Below are positions 51,909-60,403 of a stretch of DNA of 64,000 nucleotides, piece after piece. The notes under the pieces are model-generated. The model was not told the DNA's origin. It searched no databases and saw only the letters and a list, made by a program, of their open reading frames with translations. Position numbers and translations under genes: made by a program. Every line of letters begins with the position of its first letter. Within the stretch, counting starts at the first letter, position 1. Origin of the DNA: Acidimicrobiaceae bacterium (GTDB lineage: Bacteria; Actinomycetota; Acidimicrobiia; Acidimicrobiales; RAAP-2); assembly GCA_003133325.1 (NCBI GenBank), contig PKXA01000111.1, positions 1 to 64,000 of the forward strand, in the 5' to 3' direction.

Positions 51909-52898
51909 ATGGAAGAAGAGCGCCCGACGGCACTGGTCACCGCACCTGTGCGGGGACCGGGATTGGACAAACTGGAGGAACTCGCTCAGCTGGTCATCGA
52001 CCCGTGGATCGATCATCATCCCCTGCGTATCTACAATGCCGAGCAGCTGGCCGAGCGGGTGGCCGCCGAGTCGGCGACCCTGCTGGTGGTGGAGTCCGAC
52101 GTGTGTGCGGGACCGGTGTTCGAACAACCGCTCATCGCAGTGGCGAGCTGCCGGGGCGAACCCAACAACGTCGACATCGAGGCGGCGACCGCGGCCGGTG
52201 TCCCGGTACTCCGAGCTCCGGGACGCAATGCTGACGCGGTGGCCGAACTGGCGGTGGGCTTGATCATCGCCGCCACCCGGGGGCTCGTCGACGCCGACCG
52301 GGACGTGCGGAACGGCGATATCTACAAGGACGGGACGATCCCGTACCAACGCTTTCGATCGTGGCAGATCGCCGGGAAGACTGCCGGCCTGGTGGGCCTG
52401 GGGGCCGTGGGCCGAGCTCTGCGGTGGCGGTTGGAAGGACTGGGAATGCAGGTGGAGGCCTACGATCCCTACGCCGACGACGCCACCTGTTCGTTGGACG
52501 AGCTTCTGGCGGTGGCCGACGTCATTTCGTTGCACGCTCCGGTTACGCCGGAGACGCTTGGAATGATCGGGGCGGAGCAGTTCGAGAACATGCGAGATGG
52601 CGTGGTGTTCGTCAATACGGCCCGAGCCCAACTGCACGACACCGATGCACTGGTCGCCGCCTTGGCGTCGGGAAAAGTGAGCGCGGCCGGTCTCGACCAC
52701 TTTGTCAATGAGTCGCTATCGACCGATCACCCGCTGACCGAGTTCCCACACGTGGTGCTCACCCCACATATCGGTGGTGCCACCTACGACACCGAGGCCA
52801 ACCACTCCCTGATGGTGGCCAATGATCTCGAGCGGTTGCTGCAGGGCGGCACGCCACTGCATATCGTCAATCCGGAGGTGTTGATCACCAAGGGGTGA
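51909..52898 (+). CDS. D-isomer-specific 2-hydroxyacid dehydrogenase (PGDH/CtBP-like)
   Basis: A 329-residue enzyme. The NAD fold is in AGLVGLGAVGRALRWRL (about 158), the catalytic Arg in FVNTARAQL, a Glu in FVNESL and the His in LTPHIGGATYDTE. It opens directly with the catalytic domain and has no regulatory ACT domain. GGGAAGG lies just before the ATG. It is divergent from the FGGY kinase gene. It may reduce or oxidise a sugar-derived 2-hydroxyacid (for example phosphorylated), an inference from context. Confidence 0.92.
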   Translation: MEEERPTALVTAPVRGPGLDKLEELAQLVIDPWIDHHPLRIYNAEQLAERVAAESATLLVVESDVCAGPVFEQPLIAVASCRGEPNNVDIEAATAAGVPVLRAPGRNADAVAELAVGLIIAATRGLVDADRDVRNGDIYKDGTIPYQRFRSWQIAGKTAGLVGLGAVGRALRWRLEGLGMQVEAYDPYADDATCSLDELLAVADVISLHAPVTPETLGMIGAEQFENMRDGVVFVNTARAQLHDTDALVAALASGKVSAAGLDHFVNESLSTDHPLTEFPHVVLTPHIGGATYDTEANHSLMVANDLERLLQGGTPLHIVNPEVLITKG

Positions 52899-52969
52899 AC
52901 GCTCCCGTGCGCCCCTCGAGGGCGGGGACGCGATGCCGCCAATCTCGGCCCGGCGGATGACAACGGGGA

Positions 52970-54124
52970 TCAGTCGCAGTCCGGAGGAACCGGCGGATCC
53001 GCGGCGATGAGGGCCCCGGCACAGCGGGACATGGCCAGATCGATCAGCTGACCTCCTCCGGAACTGGCGGCTTCGAGCACGGCCCGGGCACCGAAGAGAC
53101 CGGCCACCGGGTCGGCGATGGCGTCGCCACAGAACTCCGGATCTCCGCATGAGTCCCTTGTCACGAGACCGCCGGCCACCGCCGCGTCGTCCCCGAAAGC
53201 CACCCAGTCGCCACCGGGAAGGGCCCGGCCGTAGCCGGTGATGCTCAACCAGATACGACCGGGCCGGGGTGCCACGGTAGCGGCATCGACACCGAGCTGT
53301 TCGAGGGCGCGAGGCCGCGATGCCTCGATGACCACGTCGGCCGCCTCGATGAGGGATCGGAGCCGATCCCGACCGGTGGGAAGGGAGAAGTCGAGGGCCT
53401 CGGTGCACTGATCGTCAGGGTGGAGCCATCGGTAGAACGCGGGGGTCCCCCGTGCTCCGTCGGGGCGGGTGGCACTCTCGACCTTGACGACGTGCGCTCC
53501 GGCACCGGCCAGGATCATGGCGGTGAGCGGTCCGGCCCACATCGACGACAGGTCCACCACCTGCAGTCCCGACAGGTTGAAAGAGGGTCCGGCGGGCCAC
53601 AACCGGGTGACTTCGTACGGCCGGGAGCTCGGGAGCGGATCCGCCAGGAGAGCGACCGGGAGGCCGAGCAACCGGGCGCCGGCCACCAACCCGGCTGACC
53701 CACACCCGGCCGCATACCGCTCGAGGGCCGGCCACGGGTCGTCTCCCGCCGGGGCCCCGATGAGGGCATCGACGAGAGCAATGTCGTCCGCCCGGGCGAG
53801 ATTGATCGCCACCCAGCCATCAAGGGTCCGGCACAACCGGCACGAACCGTTGGCGGAGATCCGGCCCTGGCGGTGCAGACCGAGGAGCGAGGCCCGGACG
53901 GTGAGGATCGGGGCCCACTCGACATGGGTCAATGCATGTTGTCGAGCCAGGTATCCATTGATATCCCTCACCAGCGCGTCGAGACGGAGCGTCGCCAGCG
54001 CCGAAGGCACCAAAGAGCGTCGCTCGGCCCAGGATGTAGGTGCCATCTCCCCAATCACCCCCGGCACCAACTCACCGCCTCTGGCCGGTGCGGTGTCCGG
54101 ACCCTGATCGCGCCACACGGCCAC
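52970..54124 (-). CDS. CaiB/BaiF-type CoA-transferase with permuted domain order
   Basis: A 384-residue protein. Residues about 30-180 look like the small C-terminal domain of ordinary family III transferases (TLDGWVAINLARADD). The CoA-binding start motif follows only at about 180 (LSGLQVVDLSSMWAGP ... GAGAHVVKVES), and an Asp in FGDDAAVAGGL sits where the catalytic Asp is expected. The usual order is therefore circularly permuted. It is found near crotonases and may charge or transfer CoA in the same pathway. The GTG at 54124 lies 16 bp from the divergent crotonase start; a downstream ATG is possible. Confidence 0.8.
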   Translation of the reverse strand: MAVWRDQGPDTAPARGGELVPGVIGEMAPTSWAERRSLVPSALATLRLDALVRDINGYLARQHALTHVEWAPILTVRASLLGLHRQGRISANGSCRLCRTLDGWVAINLARADDIALVDALIGAPAGDDPWPALERYAAGCGSAGLVAGARLLGLPVALLADPLPSSRPYEVTRLWPAGPSFNLSGLQVVDLSSMWAGPLTAMILAGAGAHVVKVESATRPDGARGTPAFYRWLHPDDQCTEALDFSLPTGRDRLRSLIEAADVVIEASRPRALEQLGVDAATVAPRPGRIWLSITGYGRALPGGDWVAFGDDAAVAGGLVTRDSCGDPEFCGDAIADPVAGLFGARAVLEAASSGGGQLIDLAMSRCAGALIAADPPVPPDCD

Positions 54125-54128
54125 ACGT

Positions 54129-54140
54129 TACGCTCGCACC
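54129..54140 (+). promoter_or_regulatory. leaderless -10 within a 16-bp divergent gap
   Basis: TACGCT (54129-54134) ends 6 nt before the ATG at 54141. Because the divergent CaiB gene starts at 54124, the -35 region of this promoter must lie inside that gene. Confidence 0.5.
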
Positions 54141-55187
54141 ATGGCGGACACCGATTCAGCCATGTTCGACATCGCCTCGATGACCGAACTGCTGCATGCA
54201 GGGCAAGACGGTTCGGCCGAGGTCCTGGGGGCCGTGGCCGGACGACCATTGCTGGTCGTCGACCTCGATACACCCGGTGAGGTTGCCGGGCTCGACGTGC
54301 CCACCATGCTGCCCTGCGTCATCGTCGGGATCAGTCGCACCGGCGCGGTGCACGGGCCACTCGACGGTGTGGACGTGGCGCTGGCCGCCGGCGCTCGATC
54401 CGCAGCCCCCTGGGTGTCGGCCGCCCACCTCGACACCGGCTTGGAAGAGGTGGCCTCCAGGGTGACCGACTCACCCATGGCATCGGTCACCCTGGTGCAG
54501 GTTCTCCGGTCCGGCCGATCCGACTCCCTTGATCACGACCTGATGCTCGAGTCCCTGGCGTACTCGACCTTGCAGAAAGGGCCCGAATTCCGCCGGTGGC
54601 TGGCCCCTCGGACCCCGGCCTCCCGTCACCCCGACCGGGGGAGGGCCCTCCTCGTCGAGCGGAGCGGCGATCGCCTGTCGATCACCTTCAATCGGCCGCA
54701 GGTCCACAATGCCTATGACGCGGCCATGCGCGACGAACTCTGCGAGGCGCTGTCGATGGTGGCGGCCGACGCCTCCATCACCCAGGCGCACCTCTTCGGA
54801 GCTGGAGCCGACTTCTGCAGCGGCGGGGACCTCGGCGAGTTCGGCACGGTCAGTGACCCCACCACCGCCCACGTGATCCGCACCTCACGCAGTGCGGCCC
54901 GATTGCTCGGTATCGTCGGTGGCCGTGTCACCGCCCACCTCCATGGTGCGTGCATCGGTGCGGGCATCGAGTTGCCCGCCTCGGCCCATCGGGTGATCGC
55001 CCGGCCCGACACTCGTGTGCAGCTGCCCGAGATCGCCATGGGGCTCATCCCCGGGGCCGGTGGCACCGCCACTGTACGGCGGCGGATCGGACGGCACCGG
55101 ACGGCATGGCTGGCACTTACCGGAAGGACCATCGACGCAGGCACCGCCCTGGCCTGGAACCTTGTCGACGAGATCGACGGCCGGTAG
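54141..55187 (+). CDS. crotonase with an N-terminal degenerate crotonase-like half
   Basis: 348 residues. The C-terminal 190 residues are a normal crotonase: oxyanion segments FCSGGDLGEFG and GACIGAGIELPASAH, and catalytic Glu in LPEIAMGLIPGAGGTATV. The first 160 residues lack these motifs but end with LESLAYSTLQKGPEFRRWL, which resembles the closing part of other crotonases, so the protein looks like a tandem fusion with a decayed first unit. The reaction (hydratase or isomerase) is not determined. It is preceded by a leaderless -10. Confidence 0.82.
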   Translation: MADTDSAMFDIASMTELLHAGQDGSAEVLGAVAGRPLLVVDLDTPGEVAGLDVPTMLPCVIVGISRTGAVHGPLDGVDVALAAGARSAAPWVSAAHLDTGLEEVASRVTDSPMASVTLVQVLRSGRSDSLDHDLMLESLAYSTLQKGPEFRRWLAPRTPASRHPDRGRALLVERSGDRLSITFNRPQVHNAYDAAMRDELCEALSMVAADASITQAHLFGAGADFCSGGDLGEFGTVSDPTTAHVIRTSRSAARLLGIVGGRVTAHLHGACIGAGIELPASAHRVIARPDTRVQLPEIAMGLIPGAGGTATVRRRIGRHRTAWLALTGRTIDAGTALAWNLVDEIDGR

Positions 55188-55316
55188 AGAGGGCATCCGA
55201 CTTGTTTCAATGTGATCGCTACCCGATGATCAAGACCTGAAGCGCCGCAACATATACGGCACGGTAGGTCGGCCTGGCTCCGACCCGACGGGATGCGTTC
55301 GAATCCATGGTTGGCC

Positions 55317-55328
55317 TACGGTGGGCCG
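55317..55328 (+). promoter_or_regulatory. leaderless -10 of the crotonase at 55329
   Basis: TACGGT (55317-55322) ends 6 nt before the ATG at 55329. No ribosome site is present, and the spacing is the same as at other leaderless starts in this window. Confidence 0.45.
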
Positions 55329-56129
55329 ATGATCCGATACTCCGTGGGCGAGGACAGTGTCGCCCGTCTTGTGCTCGACCGGCCCGATGCCAAAAACGCG
55401 TTGACCCCCGAGATGCGCGACGAGATCGTCGAGCGTGTCCGCCAGGTTCGAGCCGACCCAGAGGTTCGGGCCCTGTTGATCACCGGCGTCGGGGATGCCT
55501 TCTGCGCCGGCATGGATTTGCGGTCGTCCACGGTGGCCAACTCGGGTCAGTCCGGATTCGACCCCCGGACCACCAGCGAGGCATTGCGGCGTGGCGTACA
55601 GGCATTCATCCGCGAGCTGTGGGAGCTCGACAAGCCGACGGTGGCCGCCGTCAACGGGATTGCCGTAGGGCCGGGGGCTCACCTGGCGTTGGCCTGTGAC
55701 TTCGTCATGGTGTGCGAACAGACCCGGTTTGTGTGGTCGTTCGCCAAGTGGGGCCTGGTTGTCGACGCGGGAGGGGCCTACCTGTTGCCCCGGCTGGTCG
55801 GCCTTCCCAGGGCCAAGGCCATGGTCATGCTCGGCGAGGGAGCAATCGGGGCCGAAGCCGTGTCCCATGGCCTCGCCTACCGCTGCGTGTCGTCGCCCGA
55901 CGAGCTGGACCGGGAGGCATCCGAGCTGGCGGCCAGGCTGGCCGCCGGTCCTGTCCGATCCCTCGGGCTCTCGAAACAACTACTCAACAGCTCGTTCGAA
56001 ACCGATCTGGCCGGGTTGCTCGACCGTGAGTCCCACTTCCAGGCCTTGGCAGCCGGGTCGTCGGAGATGGCCGAAGGGATGGCCGCATTCGCAGAACGCC
56101 GCACCCCCGAATTCCGGAACGTCCACTGA
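55329..56129 (+). CDS. enoyl-CoA hydratase/isomerase family protein
   Basis: 266 residues from the ATG at 55329. Oxyanion-hole blocks are FCAGMDLR and GIAVGPGAHLALACD; the third block reads KWGLVVDAGGAYLLPRLVG, with Val-Asp where hydratases have Pro-Glu. This resembles PaaG-type isomerases, in which a single Asp acts. The C-terminal helix is regular. It lies between the tandem crotonase and the second P450, all on the plus strand. Confidence 0.9.
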   Translation: MIRYSVGEDSVARLVLDRPDAKNALTPEMRDEIVERVRQVRADPEVRALLITGVGDAFCAGMDLRSSTVANSGQSGFDPRTTSEALRRGVQAFIRELWELDKPTVAAVNGIAVGPGAHLALACDFVMVCEQTRFVWSFAKWGLVVDAGGAYLLPRLVGLPRAKAMVMLGEGAIGAEAVSHGLAYRCVSSPDELDREASELAARLAAGPVRSLGLSKQLLNSSFETDLAGLLDRESHFQALAAGSSEMAEGMAAFAERRTPEFRNVH

Positions 56130-56266
56130 GGACGGCTGGTGGTCGCGGGCTCATCGTGCCGACAATGTGGTGGCCGACATCGGCGGGCTACAGTTTCTGA
56201 AAAGCTGGTTCTCACTTGACGAACCGCCTGTCGGCCAGGGTGCTGACGCGGCGAAGGAGGAAGCCG

Positions 56267-57472
56267 ATGCCACAGGCCGAAGAGTCGACGGGCTATGACC
56301 CGGCCGGGTTCATGGATCCGGCCGTCAGTGCCGACCCGCAACCTTTCTACCGCCAGGCACGGGCCGCCGGCGCGGTGGTACCGGGCATGTTCGGGCCTCA
56401 GATCGTGCGGCGATCCGCAGTTGACTTTGCCCTCCATCACCCTGAGGATTTTTCCTCCGGCATGGGCTCCGTTGATCTCGGCCAGTCAGTACCCCTCATT
56501 CCGCTTCAGGTCGATCCGCCGGATCACCGGAACTACCGCCGGCTTCTCGACCCCATCTTCGCTCCGCGGCAGATGAACGTCCTGAAGCCGGAGATCACCC
56601 GGTTGGTGAATGAGCGTATCGACGGTTTCATCGACCGGGGAGAGTGCGACTTTGCCGAGGAGCTGGCAGTGCCGCTGCCGTCGTCGGTGTTCTTGGCCCT
56701 GGTGGGGTTGCCGCTGTCAGAGCTCGACCTCTTCTTGAGCATGAAGGACGGCATCTTGCGCCCCGCGGGTTCTGATCTGGACGAGATCCAGGCCAATCAG
56801 AAGGTGTCGGCTCGCCAAATCGAGGAGTACTTCGCCGAGGCGATCAAGGACCGCCAGCAGCACAAGGGTGACCACGATGACATGCTGAGCATGTTCCTCG
56901 GGGCCGAGATCGAAGGGCAACGCCTGACGGTCGATGAGATCGTGGGGATCTGCTTCTTGTTCATCCTGGCCGGCCTCGACACGGTCACCGACAGCCTCGA
57001 GTGCTTCGTCGCCTATCTGGCGCAACACCCCGATCAGCGTCAGCGAATCGTGGACGATCCGTCGATCATCCCCTCCGCGGTGGAGGAGCTCCTCCGCTGG
57101 GAGACACCGGTGACCGCAGTGCCCCGATTGGCGATGAAAGACATGGACCTCGGCGGTTGCCCGATCAAGAAGGGTGACAACATCGCGGTGAGTATCGGTG
57201 CGGCCAACACCGACGAGGAAGCACTACCCGATGCCGGCATCGTCGATCTCACCCGGAATCCCAACAAGCACCTGGCTTTTGGAGGCGGCATCCATCGCTG
57301 CCTCGGGTCACATCTGGCCCGGATTGAACTTCGGATCACGTTGAACGAATGGCATCACCGGATCCCTGACTACTCGCTCGCTCCGGGGGCCGAGTTGAGC
57401 TACATGCCGGGGCTCCGCCAGATCGAGGAGCTCCACCTGGTCTTCGACCCATCCGGCCCCGGAAGAGGGTAG
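56267..57472 (+). CDS. cytochrome P450
   Basis: 401 residues from an ATG with AAGGAGG 6 nt upstream. Motifs: I-helix FILAGLDTVTDS, ExxR in EELLRWETPV, and heme loop FGGGIHRCLGSHLARIELR with Cys345. A soluble class I P450 that needs a ferredoxin and reductase; the only ferredoxin gene seen is at 36899. It is followed at 3 bp by the ACAD pair, so it probably prepares or processes the same substrate. Confidence 0.95.
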   Translation: MPQAEESTGYDPAGFMDPAVSADPQPFYRQARAAGAVVPGMFGPQIVRRSAVDFALHHPEDFSSGMGSVDLGQSVPLIPLQVDPPDHRNYRRLLDPIFAPRQMNVLKPEITRLVNERIDGFIDRGECDFAEELAVPLPSSVFLALVGLPLSELDLFLSMKDGILRPAGSDLDEIQANQKVSARQIEEYFAEAIKDRQQHKGDHDDMLSMFLGAEIEGQRLTVDEIVGICFLFILAGLDTVTDSLECFVAYLAQHPDQRQRIVDDPSIIPSAVEELLRWETPVTAVPRLAMKDMDLGGCPIKKGDNIAVSIGAANTDEEALPDAGIVDLTRNPNKHLAFGGGIHRCLGSHLARIELRITLNEWHHRIPDYSLAPGAELSYMPGLRQIEELHLVFDPSGPGRG

Positions 57473-57475
57473 CGA

Positions 57476-58606
57476 GTGGACCTTCGCATTTCTGATGACC
57501 AGCAGCTGTTTCGGGAGACGACCCGAAAGTTCCTCGAGAGCACCTGTCCACTAGAGACGGTTCGCCGGTTGGCCGACGCGGAACCCGCTGGCTTCGAAAG
57601 AAAATGGTGGAAGCAGGGGGCCGAGCTCGGATGGGTCTCGATGTTGGTGGCCGAGGACGACGGGGGAGGATCTATCTCCGGCCACGGGCTGCTCGACCTG
57701 GTGTTGGTGGCCGAGGAGATGGGCCGGCTGGTCTCACCTGGACCGTTGGTTCCTACCAATGTGGTGGCCGCGGCTCTGGCCCGGTCGGGCACGCCGACCC
57801 AACGCCGGGAGTTCCTCCCTGGTCTGGTGAACGGGGATACCGTCGCCGCTTGGTGCCTGGGAACTGCGGTGGCCGGCATCGACCCCGCCGGAAGACGGGT
57901 GGAAGCCGTTCCCCGCGACGGCGGCTATGTGCTCGACGGGGTGACCGGACCGGTGGAGGCCGGCGGCCAAGCCGACCTTCTGCTTGTCACCGTTCGCACA
58001 GGTGAGGGTTTGACCCAGTGTGTGGTGCCGTCGGATGCTGCGGGTGTGGCCGTCGGTCCGGCCCACGGACTCGATCTGGTCCGGCGTTATGCCCAGGTCC
58101 GCTTCGACCAGGTTGTCGTACCCCCGGATGGGGTACTCGGCGCAGCAGGCAATGCAGCCTCCGACGCCGAGCGCCAGCTGCAGATTGCGGTGGTGCTCCA
58201 GGGCGCAGAGATGGTCGGCGCGGTGGATCGGGCCTTCGAGTTCACTGTCGAGTACGCATTCGACCGGTATTCCTTCGGCCGCCCGTTGGCCTCGTACCAG
58301 GCCCTGAAGCATCGGTTCGCCGATATGAAGATGTGGCTCGAGGCAGCGCACGCCACCGCCGACGCCGCGGCACGGGCGGTGGACCTCGACTCGCCGTTGG
58401 CGGCCGAGCTGGTGAGCGTGGCCAAGTCCTACATCGGTGATCACGCCCCGGCCATTCTGCAGGACTGCGTGCAACTTCACGGCGGGATCGGTGTGACATG
58501 GGAGCACGACCTTCACCTCTACATCCGCCGGGTGGTCACCGACCGCTCCCAGTTCGGAACGCCCGGCGATCACCGGGAGCGTGTGGCCGTGGCCATGGGG
58601 ATGTAG
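57476..58606 (+). CDS. acyl-CoA dehydrogenase, beta-type
   Basis: 376 residues from a GTG 3 nt after the P450 stop. Motifs: YSFGRPLASYQALKHRFADM and GGIGVTWEHDLHLYIRR. It lacks the alpha-type FAD loop. The alpha-type ACAD starts 10 bp downstream, so the two are translated together and probably form a heterotetramer like the FadE26/FadE27 or FadE28/FadE29 enzymes of sterol catabolism. Confidence 0.92.
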   Translation: MDLRISDDQQLFRETTRKFLESTCPLETVRRLADAEPAGFERKWWKQGAELGWVSMLVAEDDGGGSISGHGLLDLVLVAEEMGRLVSPGPLVPTNVVAAALARSGTPTQRREFLPGLVNGDTVAAWCLGTAVAGIDPAGRRVEAVPRDGGYVLDGVTGPVEAGGQADLLLVTVRTGEGLTQCVVPSDAAGVAVGPAHGLDLVRRYAQVRFDQVVVPPDGVLGAAGNAASDAERQLQIAVVLQGAEMVGAVDRAFEFTVEYAFDRYSFGRPLASYQALKHRFADMKMWLEAAHATADAAARAVDLDSPLAAELVSVAKSYIGDHAPAILQDCVQLHGGIGVTWEHDLHLYIRRVVTDRSQFGTPGDHRERVAVAMGM

Positions 58607-58616
58607 GAGGACATCG

Positions 58617-59888
58617 ATGAGCACAACCGATAGCAATAGCGTGGCCGAGGACGAGACTGACGACGGGGAATCCGTGGACTCGTTCCGGGCCCGGGCACGG
58701 CTGTGGTTGGCCGAGAACATGCCCCTTCTTCCCGACGGCGCCACCAATCAGCTCCTGGCCCGGGAAGACGAGTCCGGCCAGAGGGCCCGTCGGCTCCAGC
58801 GACTTCTCTTTGACGGCGGTTTCGCGGGGATCTCCTTCCCGGTGCCCTACGGCGGGCAGGGCCTGTCCCTTCACCACCAGAAGGCGTTCACCCAGGAGTC
58901 CCTGCCTCACCAGATGCCCACGGTGTTCAACGTTCCCACCCTGTCCATTCTGGCGCCGACCTTGCTCGACTTCGGTACCGAGGAGCAGAAGGTCCGGCAC
59001 ATCCCGGCCATGTTGTCCGGTGACGAGTTGTGGGTGCAGTTCCTCTCGGAGCCCAGCGGCGGTTCGGATCTGGCCGGGCTGATCACCAGGGCCACCCGGG
59101 ATGGGGACGTCTTCGTGCTCAACGGATCGAAGATCTGGAGCTCAGGTGCCTTCCGCTCCGACTATTCGCTGTGCCTGGCCCGCACGGACTGGCAGGTGCC
59201 CAAGCACCGCGGTCTCACCATGTTCATCCTGAAGATCCACCAGCCCGGCATCGAAGTGCGGCAGATCAAGATGGTGAACGGGACAGGTGAGTTCTGTCAG
59301 GAGTTCTTCGACGACGTGCCCATCCCGGCCACCGACGTCGTCGGAGAGGTCAACAATGGTTGGACGGTGGCCTCCCGGCTTCTGTTCCACGAACGTAACG
59401 CGACGGGCGGCGGCTCTCCCTACGTCAGCGGGGTGGCCACCGCCGCCGCCGGACAGGACGGCCAACCGTCCGACCTCTTGGATCTGGCCCGGGAAACCGG
59501 CCGGACCGCCGATCCCCGGGTTCGCCAGTTGGTGGCCGAGGCCCGGGTCAACGACCGGGTGCAGAGCCAACTGGTCGAGCGGGTGACCACCGGCATTCGC
59601 ACCGGCGCATTCCCGCTCCCGGCCGGCGCCATACCCAGCCTCTTCGCCGCCACCAACACCGAGCGTCACTTCGACATCGGGCTCGAGATCGCCGGCGCCG
59701 GTGCCGGGGCCTGGATCGACGACGACGCCGACCGGTGGGGGGAGACCTACCTGCTCCGGCAGGGACTCAGCTTGGGCGGAGGTAGCAACGAGATGCAACG
59801 CAATATCATCAGCGAGCGGGTATTGGGGATGCCGCGTGAGTACGCTGCCGACCGCGACAAGCCCTTCGACGAGGTTCGCCACAACTAG
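58617..59888 (+). CDS. acyl-CoA dehydrogenase, alpha-type
   Basis: 423 residues from an ATG with GGAGG about 7 nt upstream. Motifs: FLSEPSGGSDLAGL, LNGSKIWSSG and the C-terminal loop LGGGSNEMQRNIISERVLGMPRE. The first 25 residues are acidic and probably disordered. It is the alpha partner of the preceding gene and the last gene of the block before the accessory region. Confidence 0.93.
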   Translation: MSTTDSNSVAEDETDDGESVDSFRARARLWLAENMPLLPDGATNQLLAREDESGQRARRLQRLLFDGGFAGISFPVPYGGQGLSLHHQKAFTQESLPHQMPTVFNVPTLSILAPTLLDFGTEEQKVRHIPAMLSGDELWVQFLSEPSGGSDLAGLITRATRDGDVFVLNGSKIWSSGAFRSDYSLCLARTDWQVPKHRGLTMFILKIHQPGIEVRQIKMVNGTGEFCQEFFDDVPIPATDVVGEVNNGWTVASRLLFHERNATGGGSPYVSGVATAAAGQDGQPSDLLDLARETGRTADPRVRQLVAEARVNDRVQSQLVERVTTGIRTGAFPLPAGAIPSLFAATNTERHFDIGLEIAGAGAGAWIDDDADRWGETYLLRQGLSLGGGSNEMQRNIISERVLGMPREYAADRDKPFDEVRHN

Positions 59889-60122
59889 CCGGCGTCAGGC
59901 GACGTTTGCCCCGTTTGTGTCGAGCCGATACGCCGGGGCTGGCGCCCGATCCATCGGGCTGCGTGCTCGGGAACCTGGATCGATCAACGCCTTCCGCTGC
60001 ACAGACGGAACGATCGGTAACGGTCGTGAGGAGCAAGCACTCTTCGGATCGGGCCGCGGACAGCGCGACCCGAAGCGATCGGGGCCAGGGAGCTGCGCTC
60101 TTGCGGGGCCGACATTCGGGGA

Positions 60123-60163
60123 TACTTGGTAACTGGACCCCTCTCACCAAGTACACTGACCGT
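60123..60163 (+). promoter_or_regulatory. operator-like inverted repeat and leaderless promoter of the AbrB/PIN module
   Basis: TACTTGGT (60123-60130) and ACCAAGTA (60146-60153) are perfect 8-bp inverted arms. The second arm overlaps TACACT (60152-60157), which ends 6 nt before the ATG at 60164. This is the arrangement expected for autorepression by an antitoxin bound across the promoter. The 230 bp before it holds no supported gene. Confidence 0.65.
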
Positions 60164-60403
60164 ATGGAGGCGATCAAGCAGTACCTCGTATCAGCTTCAG
60201 GCCAGATGTCGGTGCCGGCCGCCGTGCGCCATCGGTGGCATCTCGACAACGGGGGTCCAGTCGACGTGATCGACCTCGGATTCGGTGTGCTCACCGTCCC
60301 CGCCGGGGAGGCGCGAGGCCTGTTGGGCGACCTACTCAGTCGTGAGGATCACGCGGCATTCGTCGACTCACTCACTGACGATCCCGACCTCGCCACCACG
60401 TGA
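60164..60403 (+). CDS. AbrB/VapB-like antitoxin
   Basis: 79 residues. A swapped-hairpin type DNA-binding domain is recognisable in QYLVSASGQMSVPAAVRHRWHL (about 6-27), followed by strands to VLTVPAG and an acidic C-terminal tail (LTDDPDLATT) that would wrap the toxin. Its stop overlaps the PIN gene start in a GTGA junction, the standard order of antitoxin then toxin. The starting ATG has no ribosome site but has a leaderless -10. Confidence 0.82.
   Translation: MEAIKQYLVSASGQMSVPAAVRHRWHLDNGGPVDVIDLGFGVLTVPAGEARGLLGDLLSREDHAAFVDSLTDDPDLATT

Noticed and set aside
55288-55304. T-arm-like GTTCGAATCC suggesting a tRNA fragment
   Set aside because: No matching stem, anticodon arm or acceptor arm surrounds it.
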